Under the pieces are notes generated by a model. It saw nothing but the letters and a program-made list of their open reading frames with translations, made no database searches and was not told the origin of the DNA. A stretch of 64,000 bases of DNA, from the NCBI RefSeq assembly GCF_045679555.1, contig NC_092087.1:25055367-25119366 (forward strand), written 5' to 3'. Position numbers and translations under genes: made by a program. Within the stretch, counting starts at the first letter, position 1. Each line of letters starts with the position of its first letter. This DNA comes from Salvelinus alpinus. Taxonomy: Eukaryota > Chordata > Actinopteri > Salmoniformes > Salmonidae. This document shows, piece by piece, positions 1 through 10,625 of the stretch.

Positions 1-640
1 GAAATCCACATTGTGCTTCAGTAAGCATAATAAAACCAGTGTTTACACAGCCATCCTTTCAGCCAGTCTGCCTGTTTTATTGTCTATCAGTACAGTGCAT
101 TGTCCCTTGATGTTGCCTGAGAAATAGAATCCATTGTGTTGATGGCTCAGGCAACAGCATCTCACATTCAATGGGTATCTCCTTGATACAAAGACACCAT
201 TCAATTTGGGATGATAGCCTGGGAAAAAACAAGGTGAGGAAGGTAATACAAATAGAATAGAAATAATCTGGACAGTCATGCTAGGGATCTGTCATGGGGA
301 TACATCTACAGTAAATAGATTTTTGCACCATACCATGTTAACATTCTGTTGTATCTGCCACAGTGACTATCTTCTTCCTGCTCTATAGAGACTGTTGTTT
401 TGCCCTTTTCTATCCTTGTCGTTATGTTATGGTGATTTGCAAGGCAGGCAGCTGGACGATACTTTACAGACAGCACATTATAGTAATTCATAGCAAAATT
501 ATGACAACTATATAGTTCCTTTTTACGAAACATGTCACGTTTATTTGAATTCTGAAAAGTGAGAAGAGTGTCAGTAGTAGGAGGAGACAGTACGGGTACA
601 TCAAAGCTGGGACCGAAAGACTGATAAACAGCCACCACAA
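1..640 (-). other. Two unidentified minus-strand ORFs, possible exon remnants
   Basis: Two open frames lie close together on the minus strand, at 306-638 and 43-279. The first contains an acceptor-like pyrimidine run ending CACTTTTCAG before residues NSNKRDMFRKKELY, and a donor-like ATG|GTATGG near its end. The second follows TTTTTTCCCAG and reads GYHPKLNGVFV to a stop, with AATAAA inside its last codons. I do not recognise either product. They could be decayed exons of a downstream gene, an old mobile-element gene, or chance. They lie about 8 kb downstream of the TAFA1 stop codon and on the same strand. Confidence 0.2.
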
Positions 641-647
641 GACGGCC

Positions 648-982
648 TCCCCCCAGTACCCTGCCCTCTGCCCAGTGCCCTAGCCTGCCCCTCAGTCACT
701 GTCACTAGCTGGCTGCCACCAGGTACTCTACCCTGCACCTTAGGGACTGCTGCCCTATGTACATAGTCATTGAACAGTGGTTAATTTAATAATAGCTATT
801 TATATATCTACTGCTGTACTACATTTTTTATGATTAAAAAAATGTGAGTTTTGTGTGCTGGTTGACATTTACTGCATTGATTGATAGGAGCTATGAACAT
901 AAGCATTTTGCTGCACCTGCCATAACACCTGCTAAACTGTGTAAGCAACCAATAAAATGTGATTTTGATTTGATTTAGTCCT
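648..982 (+). mobile_element. 3' end of a non-LTR retrotransposon (salmonid LINE)
   Basis: The stretch with CCCTATGTACATAG followed by AGCATTTTGCTGCACCTG and CAATAAAATGTGATT matches the 3' tail of a very common salmonid LINE. It ends in the GATTTGATTT microsatellite tail typical of target-primed insertion. Only the tail is present, so it is a 5'-truncated copy in plus orientation. No RT coding sequence remains. Confidence 0.6.
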
Positions 983-1404
983 TATATTTCACCTACGTAT
1001 TCTGAATCCAACAGCATGTCTTCCCTTCCAGGGTGCTACAGTCCCCTCCTGCCCAGACTTATTTCCATCACCACTCCCTGCATGCCCTTGTGATGCTCAT
1101 TTACATACTACCCAAATCCAAACAGCCTATTGGCTGAGGATATAATTGGAATTGGGCATAATTGCATTTATCCTCTCATAATTACCCGATGAAGGGCAAT
1201 AGTAGGTATGTATGGATAATGAATGAACAAAAAGATGAATCCTAAGAAGTTTAGTGACAAAAAAAGTTTGCAGAATAAATCTATAAAATCAACTCAAATG
1301 GAATTGGGTGTCTTTTCATAAGAAGTGTTTCCAATAAAAACCATTTGTTTTTCACTCCTGAGAGCATGCTTGCTGTGTTAGACACTCAGACCAATAATAA
1401 TGTA
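983..1404. other. No gene recognised
   Basis: Non-coding sequence between a LINE tail and a Tc1 element. I see no ORF, tandem repeat or recognisable element in it. Confidence 0.5.
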
Positions 1405-1604
1405 CTGTGCCTTCGGAAAGTATTCTGACCCCTTGACTTTTTCCAAATTTTGTTATGTTACAGCCGTATTCTAAAATGAATTAAATAGAAATAATCCTTA
1501 CCAATCTGCACGCAATACCCCACAATGACAAAGTGAAAACAGAATTTTATGCAAATGTATTAACAATAAAAAGCAAAAAAAGCACATTTATGTAAGTAAA
1601 TGCA

Positions 1605-1795
1605 GGTAGCCTAGTGGTTAGAGTGCTGGGCCAGTAACCAAAAGGTTGCTAGATCGAATCCTTGAGCTGACAAGGTAAAAATCTGTCGTTCTGCCCCTGA
1701 TAAAAGGCAGTTAACCCACTGTTCCTAGGCCGTCATTGTAAATAAGAATTTATTCTTAACTGACTTGCCTAGTTAAATATATATATTTTTTTTAT
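1605..1795 (+). mobile_element. HpaI-type tRNA-derived SINE
   Basis: The head contains a tRNA-like A box (TAGTGGTTAGAGTG) and a B box (GGTTGCTAGATCGAATCC). The body contains GCAGTTAACCCACTG, which includes the HpaI site GTTAAC that named this salmonid family. The tail is AATAAGAATTTATTCTTAAC then GCCTAGTTAAAT and an A/T-rich end. It lies inside the left arm of the Tc1 element, so it inserted later. Confidence 0.8.
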
Positions 1796-1979
1796 TAAAT
1801 AAAAAAGTATTCAGACCCTTTGCCTTGAGACTCGATAGTTGAGCTCACGTGCATCTTATTTCCATTGATCATCCTTGAGATGTATCTACAACTTGATTGG
1901 AGCCCACCTGTGGTAGATTCAATTGATTGGACATGATTTGGAAAGGTACACACTTGTCTATATAAAATCCCACAGTTGA

Positions 1980-2985
1980 CAGTGCATGTCAGAGCAAAAA
2001 CCAAGCCCTGAGGTCGAAAGAATTGTCCGTAGCGCTCAGAGACAGGATTGTGTTGATACACAGATCTGGGGAAGGGTACCAAACATTTTTTGCAGCGTTG
2101 AAGATCCCCAAGAACACAGTGGCATCCATCATTCTTAAATAAAAGAAGTTTGGAACTACCAAGACGCTTCCTAGAGCTGGCCGCCTGGCCAAAATGAGCA
2201 ATCGGGGGAGAAGGGCCTTGGTCAGGGAGGTGACGAAGAACCATATGGTCACTCTGACAGAGCTTCAGAGTTCTTCTGTGGAGATGGGAGAACCTTCCAG
2301 AAGGACAACCATCTCTGCAGCACTCCACCAATCAGGCCTTTATGGTAGAGTGGCCAGACAGAAGCCACTCCTCAGTAAATGGCACATGACAGCCCACTTG
2401 GAGTTTGCCAAAAGGCACCTAAAGACTCTCAGACCTTGAGAAACAAGATTCTCTGGTCTGATGAAACCAAGATTGAACTCTCTGGCCTGAATGCTAAGCG
2501 TCACGTCTAGAGGAAACCTGGCACCATCCCTACGGTGAAGCATGGTGGTGGCATCATCATACTGTGGGGTGTTTTTCAGCGGCAGGGACTGGGAGACTAG
2601 TCCGGATCGAGGCAAAGAGGAACGGAGCAAAGTACAGAGAGCTCCTTGATGACAACATGCTCCAGAGCGCTCAGGACCTCAGACTGGGGCAAAGGTTCAA
2701 CTTCCAACAGGACAAAGACCCTAAGTACACAGCCAAGACAACGCATGAGTGGCTTCAGGACAAGTCTCTGAATTTCCTTGAGCGGCCCAGCCAAAGCCCG
2801 GACTTGAACCCGATGGAACATCTCTGGAGAGACCTGAAAATAGCTGTGCAGCAATGCTTCCCATTCAACCTGACAGAGCTTGAAAGGATCTGCAGAGAAG
2901 AATAGGAGAAACTCCCCAAATACAGGTGTTCCAAGCTTGTAGCGTCATACCCAAGAAGACTCGAGGCTGTAATTGCTGCCAAAGG
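1980..2985 (+). pseudogene. Broken Tc1/mariner transposase
   Basis: DD34E transposase fragments read across several frames. An N-terminal DNA-binding part (KELSVALRDRIV near 2020) is followed by a frame at 2194-2439 with MSNRGRRALVREVTKN, then a catalytic part at 2564-2905. That last frame keeps the second Asp in FQQDKDPKYTAK and the Glu in SPDLNPMEHLWRDL. Stops and frameshifts separate the parts, so no active enzyme can be made. The intact family member would be about 340 residues and would bind the element ends for cut-and-paste transposition at TA. Confidence 0.8.
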
Positions 2986-3245
2986 TACTTCAACAAAGTA
3001 CTGAGTAAAGGGTCTGAATACTTATGTAAATGTGATATCTGTGTTTAATTTTAGCAAATTTGCAAATATTTCTAGAAATCTGCTTTTGCTTTGTCATTAT
3101 GGAGTAATGTGAGTAGATTGATTAGGGGGAAAAAACAATTTAATACATTTTAGAATAAGGCTGTAACCTAACAAAATGTGGAAAAGTAAAGTGGTCTGAA
3201 TAGTTTCTGAAGAATTCTGAGAAGTCCATTATACAGAGTGAGCCG

Positions 3246-3840
3246 TCGGGGTTAGTGATGGCCCGGTGGGTAGCGCTGCCGTCTTAGCGGCCCTCAACCA
3301 ATCATGCTATTTTGTTTGTTTTTCCGTGTTGTTCGTAATTTGTTTTGTACGTAATGTTGCTGCTACCGTCTCCTATGACCGAAAAGAGCTTCCAAACATC
3401 AGAGTCGACTGCGAGGGATATACTGTTGACACCCGACCAGGCTCCGATCCCCGTGATTCGCTGGAGAAGGAAACGTAGATTTTGAGGCAAAGATCAGGGT
3501 GCCTTGTGAGGACCAGGCGACGAGTGGTTAATCTGCCCTTGCCCTCCATTCTGCTAGATAATGTTCAATCGCTAGAATGAATGAATGAACTGAAGGCATG
3601 TATATCCTACCAACGGGACATTAAAAACTGTAATATTTTATGCTTCACCAAGTCGTGAATGAACGACGACATTAAGAACATGCGGCTCTTTAATTATTTG
3701 TTGTTCTTATCTCTTACTTTAATTTTTTTTTGTATTTTCTTAAAACTGCATTGTTGGTTAAGGGCTTGTAAGTAAGCATTTCACTGTAAGGTGTTTTATT
3801 CGGCACATGTGACAAATAAAATTGGATTTGATTTGATTTT
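3246..3840 (+). mobile_element. Internally deleted LINE (5' end joined to 3' tail)
   Basis: The left half (3246-3690) starts with GATGGCCCGGTGGGTAGCG and runs into the start of an apurinic endonuclease region. One frame gives ISYQRDIKNCNILCFT, the usual N-terminal part of such endonucleases, in decayed form. At about 3690 it jumps straight to the element's 3' end (TTGGTTAAGGGCTTGTAAG, CATTTCACTGTAAGG, GACAAATAAAATTGGATTTG). The rest of the endonuclease and all of the reverse transcriptase are missing. The same 3' end occurs intact at 34670-34775. Confidence 0.7.
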
Positions 3841-4614
3841 AATCTATATAAGGGATAATTACATTTTATAGCAAAATATCAACACACATACTACCAATCA
3901 TAGACTAATGTAACTACATTTACATCTTCACAATTATTCAAAGGTTTTTGTTCATACATCAAGTTGACTGCAATTTCCTGTTGGAGTGAATAAAGACTTC
4001 AGCTCTCTGTTCTACACTACAGTAGCTTAGTCATGACAGCTGTGCTGACACTCCTGCTATAATAATAATGGCCCATTTCACATTTGCTGCTCTTTGATAA
4101 AGAACTCAAAATCTACTATACTGTGGCCGCTTCCTTTCTCCGGTGTAATTTCCTCAACAAATGGATCTGGGCTAATAACTAGGCATCAAAGTTGGACGTG
4201 TCAGCCACTGAACAGCTATCATTAAGAAGAAGTTTGAGGTTATTAATTATGTTTGGGGGCCTTTAGATGTCTGTGTCCGGAAGAGATCAGTGGAAAGCTG
4301 ACATTTGGGATGAGTCATGGTGCCTATTACTGTGGTTATACAGTACATTAAGGACTACCTTACAGGCTTTGAAGACACTGAACTCAAGACTACCTTCCAC
4401 AGAGTGAACTCATGAATCATTGAACTCATGAGTTACAGTCTGATAGAAAGTGGATTTACCAGATATAGCCAACCATAGTAGTTGTTGTTGTACCTGTAGA
4501 AAGTTAATGGAAGTTGTGTTGAAAGACTTCAATCCATCCCATTGAACACTTGATTAACCAGTGTAGTGTTCGATCATCTCTGTGCTGAGAGATTGATGTG
4601 CTGGTGATTGATGT
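3841..4614. other. No gene recognised
   Basis: AT-rich, low-complexity-free flank with no convincing ORF or repeat. Confidence 0.5.
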
Positions 4615-4865
4615 GTGGGTCACATTTTATTTGGATAGTCCGGATTTTCCATCTGTCATACTATCAACAAACAATCTGTTGATAAGCAACTGCTTGTTAA
4701 GGTTACAGTTAGGGTTAGGGTAATGTTTAGAGTAAGAGTTAGGGTAAAGGTTAAGTTTAGGGTTAGGAGACGGGTTAAGGTTAGGGTTAGAGCTAGTGTT
4801 AGTAGATAGTTGAAATGTTTCTGATAGTCTATAGAGCACCTACAAATGGAAATAAAGGGTTACCA
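4615..4865. repeat. Dispersed repeat with degenerate telomere-like GTTAGG units
   Basis: The centre (4700-4800) is a run of degenerate GTTAGGGTTAGGG / GGTTAAGG units. The flanks read CACATTTTATTTGGATAG on the left and AATAAAGGGTTACC on the right, the usual edges of a common fish repeat. It resembles interstitial telomeric sequence, but the flanks suggest a dispersed element and not a chromosome-fusion scar. Confidence 0.55.
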
Positions 4866-5357
4866 ATGTGTCTCCTGTGAAATAGTCATAATAATGCGGA
4901 GAGGGAGAGAAGCGAGGTCTGTTATCTATGCAGGGTGTGTTCTGCTCTACTCCACCTAAAAAGGAGTGGAGTGAATAAAAGGGAGGGAAGAATGAACGGT
5001 ATCTCTACTTCTCTTCCAGCACATCCCAGAGCACCCATTAACCACAATCTACTTTAGAACCAGCATAAACACGGAGAGAAACAAAACATTGATTTGTCCA
5101 TCCTCATACATTTAAGGATAATCTTCACAGTGCCATATCTTTTTTTCATAAAATGTATGAACTGGATTCTCTCGCTCCTCTCTCTACACACACACTGCCA
5201 TACACACGCTCAGTCCTGTTGTTCTGTACAGACACAGTGAGACTACGGGACGCTCCGAATCCTATTAGATATGAAACAAACAAAGAGGGGAATGGGAACG
5301 GCTCATTGAGGAAGAAAACACACATTCCCTCTCTCTCTCTGGATCTCTCTCTGTATA
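4866..5357. other. No gene recognised
   Basis: No supported coding sequence. Short CT-rich and AC-rich runs occur around 5180-5355. Confidence 0.5.
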
Positions 5358-5617
5358 CAAATGTAGGATTTTAATGTTGGGAATTTTACTGCACATCAGG
5401 AACTGCAAACTTGTAGTGTATTCAAGGTTTAAAAAGGGTTCTAATGTTCGTAATTTTCACTTCAAAATGTCAGACTTGATTTGCCCTAATGCAAAATATA
5501 TCAACCCCAACAAAATGTTTTCATTAATTATAATCCACATAATATTTCAAATTTCCTGGTTATGCAGGATTATTTTCCTGCTGTAGCAAACTGGTTCAAA
5601 TTAAGATCCTACATCTG
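5358..5617. mobile_element. 260-bp MITE with TA target duplication
   Basis: The left end CAAATGTAGGATTTTAAT and the right end ATTAAGATCCTACATCTG are imperfect terminal inverted repeats flanked by TA. No coding capacity. A second, inverted copy is at 61870-62102; both share internal motifs such as GTAGTGTATT..AGGTTTAAAAAG and AGTTTGCTA / TAGCAAACTGG. Confidence 0.7.
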
Positions 5618-6291
5618 TATCCGACTGTGTGATTCTGGCAATACCGCAGGGAGATTGATGTGTCTCTCGGTTTAATACCTTCTGTGATTGTTCAGTGAGG
5701 AACCAAATGGCACAAAAAAAGATGCATTTCTAAATGACTAATATATACAAGTGTGTCTGTAGGGCGATCAGACAACGCTGCATCAACAGATATAGCTGGT
5801 GGAGCGGGGAGGAGTTGATATAAAAAATCATCAGGTACTTTCCCTGGAAAGATATTGGAAATCTTTATTCTAATTGCATACATTTATTGAATGTGCTATT
5901 TTGATAAATTCTCTTTGGCACAAAGGGAGTTTTGTAAATGAACAATCAGAGATGAATTTGTGTGTGTGTGCGTGTGTGAGCATGTCTGTTTGTATGCATA
6001 TTTCCACCAGTCATGACTGGTGTTGTTGACGTGTTGTTCACTCAGACGAATGGTAGAGTACATATCTGTTCATAATATAGATGGAACGTACGCACCACAT
6101 ATTAAGAAAAAAAAATCTACATTAAAACAGTAAATCTTTTGGAAAATGAGACAGGCAATTCAGTATAGGAAATTGTTTTAATTCTGATAAGGTAGTATGT
6201 ATATATCTAATTGGGGTATTGCATGTCTGTCGAATGTGGCTAATACTTTCTCAATGTCTTTTTCAATATCTCCATTGGAAAGGCTTTCAAT
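5618..6291. other. No gene recognised
   Basis: Holds a short GT-rich run near 5960-5980. Otherwise nothing recognised. Confidence 0.45.
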
Positions 6292-6972
6292 AGCTAGGTT
6301 TCCCTTAACTTGTCCAGTGAATTTTTGTCAACATTTAGAATGTTCGCATAGAAAGTACTGTAGATGCGACAATTGCATGCCACAGTGCGTTTCCAGTCTA
6401 CTGCCATGTCGAAAAAAACAGCTGGACGTAATGACGTTACAGCAGGTAGCCCGCAAAAGCCAGCATGAATAGAATGCAAGAATTGACTAATATTTGCCAT
6501 ATTCTAATAATTCTGGTGCCTACTTATCGCCACAGTCCGTGCCATTGTAGTCATGTAGGCCTAGTAGAGACCTGAAACTATTTGATGGTGAAACTTCAAA
6601 TTGCAATGTAAAGCAATTCAGGCATTCTTGAAAGTCAAGACAATCTTTGTCTTGCAAAGAAACATTATTTTTCTAGTTGAATAAATGGATTTTGCAAGCA
6701 GTAGGCATTTACAATTAAATGTGGAGTGAAGTTTAATAGTTACACGATAACATCACGTGTCCCGCGTACCTTCAAAATTATTCAGCAATCATATTTTATT
6801 CAAAAAACACAGTTTCCATCATCAATTGTTGCAGTAAGGAAACTGTCGAACTGATAAAAATGTATTTGATCTTTAGAAAATGTCTCCTACATCTGCCATT
6901 ACAAATGTTGCAATGATTTTTTGAGAGACATTGCTTTTGTCAGATAAACCTGGGTCAATGGAAACCTGCCAA
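6292..6972. mobile_element. Possible non-autonomous DNA element
   Basis: The stretch begins TAGCTAGGTTTCCCTTAAC and ends AATGGAAACCTGCC, so its ends share an inverted AGGTTTCC core. The nearby motifs TTTTTGTC and GATAAACCTGGG resemble a common salmonid repeat. I found no clear target-site duplication, so the boundaries are approximate. Confidence 0.3.
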
Positions 6973-7002
6973 CTGTGTCAGTGTGGAATCTACACACAAC
7001 AA

Positions 7003-7446
7003 CCCTGCTGGTCATCTATGAACGTTTGAACATCTTGGTCATGTGCTGTTATAATCTCCACCCGGCACAGCCAGAAGAGGACTGGCCACCCCTCAGAGCC
7101 TGGTTCCTCTCTAGGTTTCTTCCTAGCCACCATGCTTCTTTTTATTTTTTTATTTAACCTTTATTTAACTAGGCAAGTCAGTTAAGAACAAATTCTTATT
7201 TACAATGACGGCATAGGGACAGTGGGTTAACTGCCTTGTTCAGGGGCAGAACAACAGATTTTTACCTTGTCAGTTTGGGGATTTTATCTAGCAACCTTTC
7301 GGTTACTGGCCCAACGGTCTAACCACTAGGCTCACCTTATACATCTGCATTGCTTGCTGTTTGGGGTTTTAGGCTGGGTTTCTGTATAGCACTTTGTGAC
7401 ATCGGCTGATGTAAAAAGGGCTTTATAAATACATTTAATTGATTGA
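7003..7446 (+). mobile_element. L2-tailed dispersed repeat, split by a SINE
   Basis: The left part contains CACCCGGCACAGCCAGAAG and TTCCTCTCTAGGTTTCTTCC. The right part contains GCTTGCTGTTTGGGGTTTTA and GGGCTTTATAAATACATTT. In uninterrupted copies these join directly. Here a minus-strand SINE separates them at 7140-7334. The CACTTTGTGACATC..TATAAATA tail is of the kind many fish LINE2/SINE elements share. Confidence 0.65.
7140..7334 (-). mobile_element. HpaI-type tRNA-derived SINE
   Basis: In reverse complement it has the same parts as the copy at 1605-1795: tRNA-like head (AACCACTAGG on the plus strand), CAGTGGGTTAACTGCC with the HpaI site, and the tail AACTAGGCAAGTCAG running into AATAAA-type sequence. 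It is inserted in an older L2-tailed repeat. Confidence 0.8.
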
Positions 7447-8663
7447 CAGCCAAGTCCACACTCATTCTCCATAGCAGACACAGGAAATGAAATAAGAACA
7501 GGCGTTAACTCTCAGATACTGGGCCCAGTTGCACTGTTATCTCTAATTTAGCACAGAAAAGAGGACGTGGGTCGCTGTTGATTATAGTTTGTTTTGTTAG
7601 ACAGTTCTGTACAGTGTTTTTATCATCTTTACAGAAGCTAAAGAGATTCCTATCCTCCAAGTACATCGCAGAATGGTGAATGAGACCAATACTTTCTCAT
7701 GATGATCCTGTAAGGCTATTCCAGAGATTCTCAATACAAGCAAACACTGCAAACAGTCCTATACACAGAGAGGAGATTCAACCACTACCTTTGACTAGGA
7801 ATTCACTGTACTTCATAATCAGGGACAGAAATGAAGAATCCCACAAAAGGATCTCCGTGCAGAATATTTTGTTCACTGTATAAGGGAGCCCACATACTCT
7901 TTTTATATGTACTGTATTTATATATGTATATATACACAAAGCATCTTACGTACAAAGAAAAAGCTCCAATGAATTACATAGAGCATGCCAACAAAGAAGA
8001 CTTCTGACTGATATGTCAATCATGGACAGTGACTGTGGGCCCCCGGGTTGACCCCTGTGACCTCTCAGTGTCTGTTTACTCAGCGCTCGTTGTTGTTCCT
8101 GCGGCATTGCGTTGCGTAGGCAGAGTGAACAGCAGTCAGGGTCACTGCCCAGGCTCCACACAGTCACAGGAAAGCTGGCATGCTGAGATGTCGCTTCTAA
8201 GATGGATGCCGTTGACAAGGATGATGAAATAGGTAAAAGCAATCCCCACATAATGTCCCTCCAATGTGCCACTGATCCTGTAGGATCCCCTGCTCAGTAG
8301 CACTGAGTCTCAGTGAGGATCATCCAGTTTACCTTCCGGGAGGCGTTAGTGTTTTCAAATAACGTTTTTACAACATCTAAATAACCCCGGCTAAGCTGTT
8401 TTCGTTTTGAAGGGGAGAAAAAAAGAGCATGTGGGAAATTGGCCATGGTTGTTGTTGTGGAGTCTCACCGACGTGAGGCTCATTGATCAAAAAGGGGATT
8501 AGTCTGGTCTAAAATCCTTGGCACCACGCTAGCAAAGCTGTTTTATTTCAGAGGATATCCTTTTTGCGGTCACAGGTAATCCAGTCAGTCGTCGCTGATG
8601 TAATGGTTTTAGTCCATTTGGAGGGAGGGGATCCTGGCTGGGAGCCTGCGAGGGAACTCTTTG
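7447..8663 (-). other. TAFA1 3' flank, probably including the 3' UTR
   Basis: This is the sequence just downstream of the TAFA1 stop codon on the minus strand. It is free of recognised repeats, unlike most of the window, which fits untranslated transcript or conserved flank. The UTR end cannot be fixed from sequence alone. Long ORFs here (for example 7946-8272) show no family resemblance. Confidence 0.4.
8542..8547 (-). terminator. Candidate poly(A) signal AATAAA for TAFA1
   Basis: TTTATT on the plus strand reads AATAAA on the minus strand, about 117 bases past the stop codon. It would give a very short 3' UTR, so it may be a minor site or a chance hexamer. Confidence 0.2.
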
Positions 8664-8681
8664 TTAGGTCCTAGGATGAAT
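8664..8681 (-). CDS. tafa1: TAFA1 terminal coding exon (last five residues and stop)
   Basis: On the minus strand a good acceptor (CTTCCCTGTGTGTTTCAG) is followed by ATTCATCCTAGGACCTAA, which reads I-H-P-R-T-stop. This is the C-terminus I recall for vertebrate TAFA1. The exon begins in phase 0, and the upstream exon at 22201-22325 ends exactly on the codon for the preceding arginine, so the join is in frame. The coding part is only 18 nt; the exon continues as 3' UTR to lower coordinates. The peptide has no cysteine and extends the secreted protein's tail. Open frame upstream of 8681 is intron and not coding. Confidence 0.95.
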   Translation of the reverse strand: MHPRT

Positions 8682-8869
8682 CTGAAACACACAGGGAAGA
8701 GGAGAAGAGAAACACATACACTTAGATAGAACACAGGCATACAAACGTGTGAGGATTACACCCAAATGAATTTCTCCATTCCACATGTCTTTTGAACAGA
8801 GAGGCTTTGTACAGCCCGTCTCTCTCACCTCTCCTCTGCTGTTATTGAAACACACAATCTCACACTCAG

Positions 8870-9235
8870 TTCGTGTAAATATGTACAAAAAGTGTTTCAG
8901 CAGATTTCGTGCATTTTTGTGTGGTTTAATTCGTGTGAGACTATAAAAAAATTTGTGCGACTTAACTCGTAGGAAAAGACACACATTTTTGTGCGACTTC
9001 ATTCATAGGAAAAAATGTAATTGTGTCCCACATTGATTTATTCTTACGTAGCCTTATTTAATTTTTTACTAGTCCCAATGTTGTTTTCTATGCTTGTTTT
9101 CACTTAATACTTTGGGATACTGGTGCTATGTCGGATGTTATGAAGGTTGCTAGATTGGAATCAAAAGCTGTATTTCGTCTTTTTTTTTTGTATCAACGAA
9201 GGTATTTGATTGGGGAATGGGGCTACATTTTAATT
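8870..9235. repeat. Dispersed repeat, inverted partner of 15000-15690
   Basis: Segments such as GTGCGACTTCATTCATAGG (near 8990), CTATGCTTGTTTTCACTTAA (near 9090) and ATTGGGGAATGGGG (near 9210) occur as reverse complements, in reverse order, at 15551, 15285 and 15025. Similarity is broken by small indels. No coding sequence. Nature unknown: either an old DNA element or a local inverted duplication. Confidence 0.6.
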
Positions 9236-9661
9236 TTTAAATTTTTAAATTTTACCTTTATTTATATAGGTTTTTTCTCATTGAGATAATATCTCTTTTC
9301 CAAGAGAGAACTGGTCCAATAGCAGCAGGGGGAACAACGTTTCAGACAAAACAACTTACATACACTAACACAACATTAAACAAAATTATAAACACACATA
9401 CAGTACAACAATTACATATTACATTAAAAACACAAACACCTTGACTAAAAACAGCTGGCCTAAAAACAATTACACTCTTCTATGATATATACATCGATCA
9501 AGTGTTTAAACTCCACCAACGAAACTAGATCATCACATTTTAAAATGTTCAGGAGAGAATTCCAGGACCACGGTGCTAAGCAACTAAAACTATTTCTACC
9601 ATGACCTGTTCTCATTTTTGGTACTGTTAGAAGCAAATCAGAATGGGACCGTAATTGATAT

Positions 9662-10625
9662 TTATTTACTGACCTGACTAAAAAAGAAGCGATAAAATGG
9701 CATTTTACCCAATATGGCCTTATAAATCAGTGTATACCAGTGTTTAAGCCTACGCAAGGTCAATGACGACCAGCCAACAGCGCTGTAGAGATCACAATGA
9801 TGTGTTAGACGTTTCTGATTTGTAATGAACCTGAGAGCTGCATGATACACTGAATCAAGTGCTCTCAGGGTAGTGGCTGAGGCCTGCATATATATAACAT
9901 CACTAAAATCTAAAAACGACAGTAATGTACATCGTACCAGCTCCTTCCTAGCCTCAAAAAAAAAACAAGCCTTATGCCGGTAATAAAATCCTATTTTCAG
10001 CTTGAGCTTCCTTATCAAGTTCTCTACATGCACAGTGAAGCTCAGCTTATCATCAACCCACACACCCAAATATTTGTACACTTTAACTTGCTCTATAGTA
10101 TGTCCAGCCAATGTAGCAATGACATGATTTTTAACATGCCTGGCATTTGAAAATACCATGCATTTTGTTTTACCCGAATTTAGAATCAACTTTAAATCAT
10201 ACAGATTCTGTTGTATGATGTTAAATGCTCTTTGGGCATTTTCAAAAGCTAAAGATAAACTACTACCACTTGAATAAAGAACAGTATCATCTGCATAAAA
10301 ATGAACATCCGCTGTTTCAATAAGAAACATCAATGTTGTTGATATACAAAATTAACAACAGTGGGCCCAAAATAGAACCTTGCGGGACACCTGAGCACAC
10401 CTCTATGGACTCAGATTTACAACCATCCGCCATTACACATTGTGTACGATTTGATAGGTAATTTATAAACCAATCTAGAGCATGACCAGTAATTCCACAA
10501 CATTTTAACCTTTGCACTAACACAGCATGGTCCACGGTGTCAAAAGCCTTCGACAAATCTATAAAAACAGACACACAATGTAACTTCTTATCAAGAGCAC
10601 AGTGGATATCATTTAATGCCTTCAA
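9662..10625 (-). pseudogene. LINE reverse transcriptase domain, frameshifted
   Basis: Two overlapping frames together give an RT palm. The upstream one (10317-10625) has DLSKAFDTVDHAVLVQRL and GVPQGSILGPLL, RT motifs A region and B. The downstream one (9662-10333) has the catalytic FYADDTVLYSSG, then YKYLGVWVDDKLSF and a thumb region with CDLYSAVGW. A frameshift at about 10320-10333 separates motif B from the YADD box. The enzyme would copy the LINE RNA at a nicked target. Dead copy. Confidence 0.85.

Larger units (their letters stand above)
1405..3219 (+). mobile_element. Tc1-like DNA transposon, decayed, with a SINE inside
   Basis: The left end reads CTGTGCCTTCGGAAAGTATT and follows a TA. 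The right end is a decayed inverted version (AAAGTGGTCTGAATAG to TTCTG). Both ends are followed inwards by inverted copies of a motif with GTTACAGCC / GGCTGTAAC. The interior carries a broken Tc1 transposase in plus orientation, and a SINE sits in the left arm. The same family recurs in pieces at 35882-36745 and 37063-37157. The length is about 1.6 kb once the SINE is removed, as expected for Tc1. Confidence 0.85.

Noticed and set aside
8664..9002. A 112-residue protein ending IHPRT
   Set aside because: Only the last five codons are exon; a good acceptor at 8682 shows that the rest is intron.
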